Shown here: positions 24,208-31,564 of the stretch, piece by piece
How the letters are laid out: each line of letters begins with the position of its first letter
Position numbering within the stretch: position 1 is the first letter of the stretch
From: RBG-13-68-16 sp050018455
GTDB taxonomy: Bacteria > Acidobacteriota > Thermoanaerobaculia > Thermoanaerobaculales > Thermoanaerobaculaceae
Assembly: GCA_050018455.1 (NCBI GenBank)
Contig: JBEKAA010000002.1
Coordinates: 62,001-126,000 of the forward strand
Reading direction: 5' to 3'
Length of the DNA stretch: 64,000 nt
The notes under the pieces: model-generated
What the model was told of the DNA's origin: nothing
Databases searched by the model: none
The model's input: only the letters and a program-made list of their open reading frames with translations
Program-made: the position numbers and the translations under genes

Positions 24208-25962
24208 TCAGAGACCGCTTTGCGCTGACAGGGCAAACACCTGCACCCCTCTTGCCTCGAGAGCAGGCGGCCCGAGCGAGGCCACGAACGCGTTCCACCG
24301 ACGCCAGCCCTGGGGGTCGCGCCACGGCGCGACCGGGTACCCGGCCCCGAGGCGGCCGAGTTCTCCCCAGTTGACCAAGATGTGGGTGAAGCCCTGCTGA
24401 CGGAGCCGCCGGCACGCCTCGCCCGGCGAGCCGCTGGCTTCGAGAACGGACCGAACCGGCGACACGTCGTGCTGCGACGGGGCGACGAAGGCCCGTGGGA
24501 AACCGAACCCTCGCGGCTCACCGACGAATAGGACCCGTGCATCCGATGGAAGGCCTTCGGCCGCGGCGAACGCGGGCCGGGGGTCGTTTGCAACGAATCT
24601 CGGGTTGACGACTCCGGCACCCGTGAACACCTGCTGGCCACCGATCCCGGCAAGCTCGCCAGCCGCCAGCGCAACACCGCTCGCCGCCAATACACCGAGC
24701 GAGAGCCCGGCCGCCCAACGGCCAGACCGTCCGATGCCGGCCGATGCAGCCGCCAGCGCCGCGAGCATCGCCGCCGCAGGCGCAAGGAATCTCGGCAACG
24801 TTCCGGCCAACCCCCAGGTCAGAAGAGCCGTTCCCGCGAGGGCTGCCGCCAGTCCAACCGGGCGATGGCGACGCGACGCGACAGCAAGCGTTGCCGCAAG
24901 AACTAGCGGCCCGAGATAGACCATGTGAGGGGCGATCGCACCGAGGATTCCGCCCAGAATCTCTTGCACTGAACCACCCTGCCCGAGAAGGACGTTCGCG
25001 TCACGCCACAGGGTTGCAACGCCCTCTCGTTGCCAGCCGATCGGCGCGAACGGGTCGCCGAGCAGCACGAGGTTCTTGAACCACCACGGCGCGCTGCCTG
25101 CCGCAGCGCCGGCCACGGCTGCCAGTGCAGCCCGCAACGGGCGCGACGACCGCACAATGACGAGCGCAATCACCAGTGCACACCAGGGTACCGCCTGCAG
25201 CCGGGCGGCGACGGCGGCACCCGCCAGCAGGCCCGCGAGGGCGGCTGACCTTACCGATTGCCGGAGGTCAAGCACGACGCCCGCTGCAGTCAGCATCCCC
25301 GCGAGCGCGTACCCTTCCGCTGCCGGAAGTCCGGGAACGAGCACATGCCCCGGCAGCAGCGGTACGCACCCGGCCGCCAGCCATGCCGCCCAGCGCGGTG
25401 CGCCCAGCACCCGCGCGATCGCCCCGGCTCCTGCACCGGCAGCGATGAAGCTGCACCAGTGGAGGAGCGCCGGCGCCCGATCGAAGCCTTCGGAGAGGGG
25501 GATCACGGCCATGAGCTGTGCAAGGGGGGGGAACGTGGAGAACAGGTCCTCCGAGTGAGCGCGGAGGCCTCCCTCGAGCAAGCCTTGCCACGGCAGGCCG
25601 AGGTGGTACACCAGAGCGTCATAGAAGAATGGAGGTGCAAGCGCCACCGGGAGCGCCAAGAGTGCTCCGGCAACGGGCGCCCAAAGGCATGTCCACTGCC
25701 ATCCATTCCGGTGCCATCGCCCTCCGGCAGCGATGGCCAAGACAATGGTTATCAGCAGCCAGGTCCGCCAAGCGTGTACCACCCCGAAGAAAGTGAGCAC
25801 GACACTCAGGATCCAGCTTCCGAGGATGAAGTCGGCCGCCAGGCGCAGGCCTGGCTGCAGCGGGACGCGCACGAGACGGCGGACGCGAGCACCGGCGGCG
25901 ATTGCCAAGCCGGCGAGCCCCGCGGCCACGACAACGTCGATCGCTGGATGGAAGCCGACCAT
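24208..25962 (-). CDS. Polytopic GT-C-fold membrane protein (dolichyl-phosphate-mannose-dependent glycosyltransferase-like)
   Basis: A 584-residue protein with about ten or more hydrophobic segments and a soluble C-terminal ~130 residues. The first loop contains FFYDALVYHLGLPWQ, equivalent to the D-x-LVYHL-x-LP segment of the paralogue at 52372 and resembling the acidic first loop of GT39/GT-C enzymes. The C-terminal domain has VLFVGEPRGFGFPR and FTHILVNWGELGRLG, also found in the decayed copy at 26891. A role in transferring sugar from a polyprenyl-phosphate carrier at the outer face of the inner membrane is inferred. The divergent neighbour at 26115 is a polyprenyl-phosphate sugar synthase-like GT2, a plausible donor maker. 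Confidence 0.65.
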   Translation of the reverse strand: MVGFHPAIDVVVAAGLAGLAIAAGARVRRLVRVPLQPGLRLAADFILGSWILSVVLTFFGVVHAWRTWLLITIVLAIAAGGRWHRNGWQWTCLWAPVAGALLALPVALAPPFFYDALVYHLGLPWQGLLEGGLRAHSEDLFSTFPPLAQLMAVIPLSEGFDRAPALLHWCSFIAAGAGAGAIARVLGAPRWAAWLAAGCVPLLPGHVLVPGLPAAEGYALAGMLTAAGVVLDLRQSVRSAALAGLLAGAAVAARLQAVPWCALVIALVIVRSSRPLRAALAAVAGAAAGSAPWWFKNLVLLGDPFAPIGWQREGVATLWRDANVLLGQGGSVQEILGGILGAIAPHMVYLGPLVLAATLAVASRRHRPVGLAAALAGTALLTWGLAGTLPRFLAPAAAMLAALAAASAGIGRSGRWAAGLSLGVLAASGVALAAGELAGIGGQQVFTGAGVVNPRFVANDPRPAFAAAEGLPSDARVLFVGEPRGFGFPRAFVAPSQHDVSPVRSVLEASGSPGEACRRLRQQGFTHILVNWGELGRLGAGYPVAPWRDPQGWRRWNAFVASLGPPALEARGVQVFALSAQSGL

Positions 25963-26114
25963 CGGTTCAGTCTAGCCGCTCCCGATGCACCGTCGAATTT
26001 CCAGACCGGGTAATCTATGCCAATGGCGATTCCTCCTGCGCTCATGCACCTGGGAATTCCGGCCGCGCACACCCACGCAACCGTCGAGGGGGCGCCCGGC
26101 ACGGGGGTGTCGCG

Positions 26115-26894
26115 GTGATCCGGTCACCCAGGATCGTGGTGGTCATGCCGGCGTACAACGCTGAAAAAACGCTGAGCGCCTGTGTGGCCGACGTGCCGCG
26201 TGATTTCGCCGACGAGATCATCCTCGTGGATGACGCCAGCCGGGACAACACGGTACGGCTCGCCCGCGACCTTGGGCTCACCGTCTGCACCCACGAGACG
26301 AACATCGGCTACGGCGGAAATCAGAAGACGTGCTATCGCGAGGCTCTGGCCCGGGGGGCTGACGTGGTCGTGATGGTCCACCCGGACCATCAGTACGATC
26401 CCAGGATCATCCCAGAACTCGTGCGGCCGATCCTGGCTGGCGAAGCGGACGCCGTGTTCGGAAGCCGCATCCTCGGCGGAAAAACGCGCGAGGGTGGCAT
26501 GCCGGGTTGGAAGTTCATTGCCAACGTGGCCCTTACGCGCCTCGAGAACGCAGCCCTGGGCCTGCGCCTGACCGAGTTTCACTCCGGATTCAGAGCCTAT
26601 TCCCGGCGCTACCTCGAGTCCGTCAGGTTCACCGAGAACTCGAACGATTTCGTATTCGACTCCGAGATCATCGCCCAAGGCGTCTTGGCCGGCATGCGCA
26701 TGCGCGAAATCCCGATTGCGACGCGCTACTTCCCCGAGGCCTCGCAGATCGGCTTGCGGCAATCGGTCGTGTACGGTCTCGGCATCCTCCGCATGCTGGT
26801 GCGCTTCAAGCTCCACGTGCTGCGCTTTGTGCGCCGCCACCAACTCCTTCCCGCTCCCGGCAGCCAAGGCGCCCACAGGACGGAGTTCGACTAG
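26115..26894 (+). CDS. GT2 family glycosyltransferase, polyprenyl-phosphate sugar synthase-like
   Basis: A 259-residue protein from GTG 26115: IVVVMPAYNAEKTL, ILVDDASRDNTV (nucleotide-binding acidic motif), NIGYGGNQKTCYREAL, and a late MVHPDHQYDP in place of the canonical DADxQ, followed by HSGFRAYSRRYLESV. This order is that of dolichyl-phosphate mannose synthase-type enzymes; the C-terminus has no second membrane domain. It is divergent from the GT-C gene at 24208 and convergent with the pseudogene at 26891, sharing 4 nt at the stops. No Shine-Dalgarno is obvious before the GTG. Confidence 0.82.
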   Translation: MIRSPRIVVVMPAYNAEKTLSACVADVPRDFADEIILVDDASRDNTVRLARDLGLTVCTHETNIGYGGNQKTCYREALARGADVVVMVHPDHQYDPRIIPELVRPILAGEADAVFGSRILGGKTREGGMPGWKFIANVALTRLENAALGLRLTEFHSGFRAYSRRYLESVRFTENSNDFVFDSEIIAQGVLAGMRMREIPIATRYFPEASQIGLRQSVVYGLGILRMLVRFKLHVLRFVRRHQLLPAPGSQGAHRTEFD

Positions 26895-27480
26895 GGCCGG
26901 ACTCCCAGCAGAGCGCGAACCTCGATGGGGCCCTCCCGAAACACGGGTGTCGTGAACGCCGACAGGAGTTCCCGCCACCGACCGCCAGCGTCGGGGTTTC
27001 AACTCGAAGGACGCGGAAGTCGGGACCACCGAGTCGGCCGACCTCGCCCAAGTTGGTGAGCAGGTGCGTGAACCCCGCCGACCTCAGGCGATTCACGCGC
27101 TCCGCTGCCGAAGATGCTTCCTCGATGAACGCCTGCACAAGCTGCCGGTCGTACGGGGAACCGACGTGGTGCGGCCGCGGGCACCCCCATGCCCGGCCTT
27201 CCCCAACCACGAGGATCCGCGCCCCGGTCGGGAGCAGGGCGTCACAGCGCGGGTACGCCGGGAGCGGGTCGTTGACCGTTACGGAGTGCCGCCACGCCTC
27301 GCGGCCGACACTCCCGACCCAAGTCGGACCCAAGCCGAGCGTGCCGAGCACGAATGAGGCGAGCCGGACGAGTCCGCAGAGAGCGTTCGCCGGCCGACCG
27401 GCCACCGAGCAGGCCCCCGAGACCCGCGATACCGGCCGCCAGCAACGCCGTTACGAGGAGGGCGGTGATTTCGTGCACGC
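26891..27480 (-). pseudogene. Decayed C-terminal remnant of a GT-C membrane-protein paralogue
   Basis: In reverse, three frames carry pieces of one protein: an N-terminal hydrophobic stretch (MHEITALLVTALLAAGIAG), then RILVVGEGRAWGCPR and FTHLLTNLGEVGRLGG, then GGRWRELLSAFTTP and EVRALLGVRP ending at TAG 26893-26891. These align in order with the last membrane helices and soluble tail of the protein at 24208 (VLFVGEPRGFGFPR, FTHILVNWGELGRLG). At least two frameshifts (near 27000 and near 27360) and loss of the front two-thirds make it a pseudogene; sequencing error cannot be ruled out for the shifts, but not for the missing N-terminus. Confidence 0.72.
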
Positions 27481-27517
27481 TTGTATTGTGCGGCAGATTG
27501 CCGCCGGCCGTCGCGGC

Positions 27518-28633
27518 CTACAAGGGTTCGTACAGGGTTCGACGCTGCCGGGGAGAGAAACCGGCGTCCCTGATCACCCGCTCCATCTCGTCGCGCGACA
27601 TGCGATGGTGAGCGCCCGCAGAGGCGACCACGTTCTCCTCGAGCATGATCGAACCCAGGTCGTCGGCACCGAAGAAGAGAGAGAGCTGCCCGATCTTGGG
27701 TCCCTGCGTCACCCAGGATCCCTGGATGTGCTGGACGTTGTCGAGGGCGAGGCGGGCGATCGCCAGCGTCCGAAGGTAATCGAAGCCGCCCGAGACCGGC
27801 ACCTCGCCTTCGATCGCCGTGTTCTCTTCCTGGAACGTCCATGGAATGAACGCTGTGAACCCGCCGGTGGTGTCCTGCAGCTCCCGCACCCGGAGCAGGT
27901 GCTCGACTCGGGCGCCGTTGTTTTCGCCGACGCCGAACATCATCGTCGCCGTTGTGCGCATCCCCTGCCTGTGCGCCTTCAGATGGACATCGAGCCACTG
28001 AGCCGTGGAGGCCTTGGCGCGCGACCAGATCCGCTTGCGGGTCTCGTCTTCGAGGACCTCGGCGCCCCCTCCGGGAATCGACTCCAGACCCGCTGCCCGC
28101 AGGCGCGCGATGACATCCGACAGATGCAGTCTCTCGACCTTCGCGATGTACCAGATCTCCGGCGCCGAGAACGCGTGAAGGTGCACCGCAGGGAAGGCGG
28201 CCTTGAGCTGTCGCAGCAAACCCTCGTAGAAGTCCATCCGAAGGGCCGGATGGACTCCACCCTGGAGCAGAATTCCGGTCCCCCCGGCCGCGACGGTTTC
28301 ATCGATCTTCCTGGCGATCACCTCGAACGGCAGGATGTAGGCGTCGTGCTCCTCGGGCTTCCGGTAGAAGGCGCAGAACCGGCAGCGGTAGACGCAGACG
28401 TTGGTGTAGTTGATGTTGCGGTCGATGATGTAGCTAACTTCGTCAGGGGGATTCATTCGGCGCCGAACGGCGTGGGCCGCTGCACCGAGCTGGTGCAGGG
28501 TCGCCCCGTTGAAAAGCCTCTCAAGTTGCTCACCCGACAACCGCTCCCCGGCGACGGCCTCGGCGAGGATGCGTCCGGCCTCCCCTCGGTCGCTCCGTGC
28601 CTGGCGCCCATCGAACACGGCGTCAGACCGCAT
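27518..28633 (-). CDS. mqnC: Cyclic dehypoxanthinyl futalosine synthase (radical SAM)
   Basis: A 371-residue radical SAM protein with NYTNVCVYRCRFCAFYR (CxxxCxxC cluster ligands), LLQGGVHP, ESIPGGGAEVLEDE and TTATMMFGVGE. These fit MqnC, which cyclises dehypoxanthine futalosine in the futalosine menaquinone pathway; MqnE is the main alternative but lacks the SYIIDRNINYTN lead-in. ATG 28633 overlaps the mqnA stop by 11 nt. A longer in-frame start exists upstream but would extend further into mqnA. Confidence 0.88.
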   Translation of the reverse strand: MRSDAVFDGRQARSDRGEAGRILAEAVAGERLSGEQLERLFNGATLHQLGAAAHAVRRRMNPPDEVSYIIDRNINYTNVCVYRCRFCAFYRKPEEHDAYILPFEVIARKIDETVAAGGTGILLQGGVHPALRMDFYEGLLRQLKAAFPAVHLHAFSAPEIWYIAKVERLHLSDVIARLRAAGLESIPGGGAEVLEDETRKRIWSRAKASTAQWLDVHLKAHRQGMRTTATMMFGVGENNGARVEHLLRVRELQDTTGGFTAFIPWTFQEENTAIEGEVPVSGGFDYLRTLAIARLALDNVQHIQGSWVTQGPKIGQLSLFFGADDLGSIMLEENVVASAGAHHRMSRDEMERVIRDAGFSPRQRRTLYEPL

Positions 28634-29423
28634 GCCACACCTGGTCACGGCGGGGCAACAGCCCGGCATCGCTCGCGCGACGCAGGAACTCCTGCATCCC
28701 GGCGCGCTCCCGGTCCCCGAGCCGGAACGTCAGCGTGTTTTCGAGGTACTCCCGGGTCTCCGCCACCCCGACCCCGTGCGCCTGCGCCCACCCGGGCACG
28801 AGGTCGCTCCACTGTCCCTCAGCGTGGCGGAGAGAGCGCTCGAGCAGGGCTTCGATCCCCACTGGTGCCATCGGCCCAACCCCCCAAATTGCAAAGACAA
28901 AAGGGAGCCCCGACCATTCCGCCCATGCGCCTGCCAGGTCCACCTCCAGGAAGCCGGTCCGTCCGTGCACCGCGAGCGCGGGGTCGCCGATGATCACCGC
29001 CGCATCGACGCCCTCCAGCATCTCGTCCAGGGGTGGCTGGCGGGAGACCACCCACGGACGGACGCCCCATCGCTCGGCCAGCAGAAGTCTCGCCAGGGTG
29101 ACCGACGTCCTCGAGGCACCATGAGCGGCAAGGCTTTGCACGCTCTCGAGAGGCACCCGTGAGATGAGCAGGACCGAGCGAACCTCGTGACGCGCGGCCA
29201 CGCCGAGCGAACGCAAGGCGCATACCTCCGGGATGACGGGAAGCGCCGCCACGGGTATGAGCCCTGCGCAGGCCTTTCGGGCCGCCAGCCGATCGGCGCA
29301 CTCCGAGGGCTCTGCGGCTTCGAAACGGTACGGAAAAGGCGCGGGGATGCCGGCTTCAAGGCCTGCAAGGAGCGGCCTCGCATTGAGGAACCGCACCCCC
29401 ACGATCCCGACGGGTTCGCTCAC
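28623..29423 (-). CDS. mqnA: Chorismate dehydratase (futalosine pathway, first enzyme)
   Basis: A 266-residue periplasmic-binding-protein-fold enzyme read from GTG 29423. VRFLNARPLLAGLE is the MqnA N-terminal signature; LIPVAALPV, SVTLARLLLAERWG, GDPALAV and FVFAIWGV are further family blocks. It dehydrates chorismate to 3-enolpyruvylbenzoate, feeding the MqnC route. The start is placed where similarity begins; upstream in-frame sequence runs into repeat-rich DNA. mqnB, mqnD and mqnE are not in the window. Confidence 0.87.
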   Translation of the reverse strand: MSEPVGIVGVRFLNARPLLAGLEAGIPAPFPYRFEAAEPSECADRLAARKACAGLIPVAALPVIPEVCALRSLGVAARHEVRSVLLISRVPLESVQSLAAHGASRTSVTLARLLLAERWGVRPWVVSRQPPLDEMLEGVDAAVIIGDPALAVHGRTGFLEVDLAGAWAEWSGLPFVFAIWGVGPMAPVGIEALLERSLRHAEGQWSDLVPGWAQAHGVGVAETREYLENTLTFRLGDRERAGMQEFLRRASDAGLLPRRDQVWHAV

Positions 29424-29470
29424 CGGTCGGGTTCCGCGGCGCCTGCCAGACCGCCCGAGGAGAAGAGCCA

Positions 29471-29556
29471 ACAGCCAACGGCTGACAGCCGACAGACCCC
29501 CACCCACCTCAGCGTCACAGCGCACGTGGCTGTCGGCTGTGGGCTGTGAGCTGTGA
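29471..29556. repeat. Clustered degenerate GCTGTC/GACAGC words forming an inverted repeat
   Basis: Between mqnA and rho, ACAGCCGACAG (29485-29495) is the exact inverse of CTGTCGGCTGT (29530-29540), and both arms sit in arrays of near-identical words (CAACAGCC, GGCTGACAG; GGGCTGTGAGCTGTGAG). The RNA could fold into a long hairpin just downstream of rho on the minus strand, possibly a terminator, although no T-run follows. Confidence 0.65.
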
Positions 29557-29565
29557 GCCGCCTTG

Positions 29566-30951
29566 TCATCCCTGGCTCATCGACTCGAGGAACTCCTTGT
29601 TGCTTCGGGTCTTCTCGAGCTGTCCCTGGAGCAGCTCCATGGACTCGACGGTGGAGAGCGGGTTCAGGACCTTGCGCAGCACCCACACGCGCTTGAGCTC
29701 CCACTGGTCGAGCAGGAGCTCTTCCTTGCGCGTCCCGGACTTGTTGATGTCGATCGAAGGGAAGACCCGCTTCTCGGTGAGTTTCCGGTCGAGGTGCACC
29801 TCCATGTTGCCGGTGCCCTTGAACTCCTCGAAGATCACGTCGTCCATACGGGAGCCCGTGTCGATGAGCGCCGTGCCCATGACGGTGAGCGAGCCGCCCT
29901 CCTCGATGTTGCGCGCAGCTCCGAAGAAACGCTTGGGCTTCTGCAACGCGTTGGAGTCGACGCCGCCGGACAGCACCTTGCCCGAGGGCGGGACCACGGT
30001 GTTGTAGGCTCGCGCGAGACGGGTGATCGAGTCGAGGAGGATCACGACATCCCTACGGTGCTCGACGAGTCGTTTCGCCTTCTCGAGAACCATCTCCGCC
30101 ACCTGCACGTGGCGGTACGCCGGCTCGTCGAAGGTCGAGGAGATCACCTCGCCCTTCACCGAGCGCTGCATGTCGGTGACCTCTTCGGGGCGCTCGTCGA
30201 TCAGTAGCACGATGAGGATGATCTCGGGGTGGTTGGCGGTGATCGAGTTGGCGATCGCCTGCAGCATCATGGTCTTGCCGGTGCGCGGCGGGGCCACGAT
30301 CAGCCCGCGCTGCCCCTTGCCGATGGGCGTGAGCAGGTTCATCACCCGCGAGGTCATGTTCCCTTCGACCTCCAAGTTGATGCGCTCCATCGGGTAAAGC
30401 GGCGTCAGGTTGTCGAACAGGATCTTCTCCGCGGTCTGGTCGGGCGGCTCGAAGTTCACCGCCTCCACCTTGATCAGAGCGAAGTACCGCTCGCCCTCGC
30501 GCGGTGGGCGGATCTGGCCCGACACCGTATCGCCCGTCCGCAGGTTGAAGCGGCGGATCTGCGAGGGTGAGACGTAGATATCGTCCGGGCCAGGGAGGTA
30601 GTTGTACTCCGGGGCGCGCAGAAAACCGTACCCGTCCGGGAGGATTTCCAGCACGCCTTCGCCGAAGATGAGGCCTTCTCGTTCGGTCTGGACCTGCAGG
30701 ATCTTGAAAATGAGGTCCTGCTTTCGCATGCCGGCCGGGTTCTCGACCTCCAGGTCGCGAGCGACGTGGGTCAGCTCCGAGATCGACATGTCCTTCAAAG
30801 TCCGGATGTCGAGACGCTGCTTGCCCTCGGTCTCGGCGGCCTCCGCTTCGATGGCCTCTTCCTCGAGCACAACCGGCAGGCCCTCGGCGTTGGCGTCGGC
30901 GTTGCGGCGGCCTCCCCGGCCACGACCGCGCTGCGCTTTGTTTTCTGGCAT
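29566..30951 (-). CDS. rho: Transcription termination factor Rho
   Basis: A 461-residue protein. A ~45-residue Arg/Gly and Glu-rich N-terminal extension precedes the Rho N-domain (LKDMSISELTHVARDLEVEN), the RNA-binding CSD (EGVLEILPDGYGFLRAPEYNYL) and the RecA-like ATPase (Walker A APPRTGKTMML; VLLIDERPEEVTDM; SLTVMGTALIDTGSRMD). It is a hexameric RNA helicase. The extension (rich in R, G then acidic residues) resembles those seen in other high-GC bacteria. It is followed upstream by engB on the same strand, 29 nt away. Confidence 0.97.
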   Translation of the reverse strand: MPENKAQRGRGRGGRRNADANAEGLPVVLEEEAIEAEAAETEGKQRLDIRTLKDMSISELTHVARDLEVENPAGMRKQDLIFKILQVQTEREGLIFGEGVLEILPDGYGFLRAPEYNYLPGPDDIYVSPSQIRRFNLRTGDTVSGQIRPPREGERYFALIKVEAVNFEPPDQTAEKILFDNLTPLYPMERINLEVEGNMTSRVMNLLTPIGKGQRGLIVAPPRTGKTMMLQAIANSITANHPEIILIVLLIDERPEEVTDMQRSVKGEVISSTFDEPAYRHVQVAEMVLEKAKRLVEHRRDVVILLDSITRLARAYNTVVPPSGKVLSGGVDSNALQKPKRFFGAARNIEEGGSLTVMGTALIDTGSRMDDVIFEEFKGTGNMEVHLDRKLTEKRVFPSIDINKSGTRKEELLLDQWELKRVWVLRKVLNPLSTVESMELLQGQLEKTRSNKEFLESMSQG

Positions 30952-30980
30952 GACAGGACTCCTTCTTGCGGCTGTTCTCG

Positions 30981-31559
30981 TCAGGCTTCCAGCGCCTGGG
31001 CGATGGCGGCGAGAATCTCTTTCCTTCCGGCGCCGGTGTGGGCCGAGAAGGCGAAAGGTTGCTCGCCCGGCGCCAACTCACGACCCAAGCGAGCCGTCGC
31101 CTGTGTGAGGGCGCCCCGTCCCATCCGGTCGGTCTTGGTCATCACGAGCAATAGCGGTTTGCCCGCACGGCGCACGAACTCAACCAGGTCCACGTCGAGC
31201 GGCGAGGTCGGGATTCGCGGATCGACCAGGCCGACCACCAGCCGGAGCCTGTCCTCCTCCAAGAGGTATGTGGTGACGTTCCTACCCCACGCTTGCCTCT
31301 GCTCCCGCCCGCTGCGGGCGTACCCGTATCCGGGGAGGTCGACGAAATAGCAGCGGTCGTTCACGAGGTAGTAGTTGAGCGTCCGGGTTTTCCCCGGCGT
31401 CTTGGAGACGGCGGCCAGGCGCGTTCCGAATAAACTGTTGAGTAAACTCGATTTTCCAACGTTCGAGCGGCCGGCAAACGCGACCTGCGGGAGCAGGTCC
31501 TTTGGGCCCTTCCCGTGGTCCGCCACCGTGGCGCGCAGCGTCACCCGCTCGACTCGCAT
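30981..31559 (-). CDS. engB: EngB/YsxC-family ribosome biogenesis GTPase
   Basis: 192 residues: G1 GRSNVGKSSLLN, G3 DLPGYGYA, G4 TKTD and SAHTGAGRKEI, the compact single-domain EngB form. It functions in 50S assembly. It begins 5 nt after the lon stop, so lon-engB, and probably rho, are one transcript. Confidence 0.95.
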   Translation of the reverse strand: MRVERVTLRATVADHGKGPKDLLPQVAFAGRSNVGKSSLLNSLFGTRLAAVSKTPGKTRTLNYYLVNDRCYFVDLPGYGYARSGREQRQAWGRNVTTYLLEEDRLRLVVGLVDPRIPTSPLDVDLVEFVRRAGKPLLLVMTKTDRMGRGALTQATARLGRELAPGEQPFAFSAHTGAGRKEILAAIAQALEA

Positions 31560-31564
31560 ACCCG

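Noticed and set aside
28634..28669. Extended N-terminus of MqnC
   Set aside because: The 12 extra residues (Cys/Pro-rich) are coded within mqnA in another frame and are not typical of MqnC.
26507..28993. An 828-codon plus-strand frame across the GT2, pseudogene and mqn region
   Set aside because: It is antisense to mqnC and out of frame with the GT2 gene, lacks any protein pattern and is explained by GC-rich codon bias.
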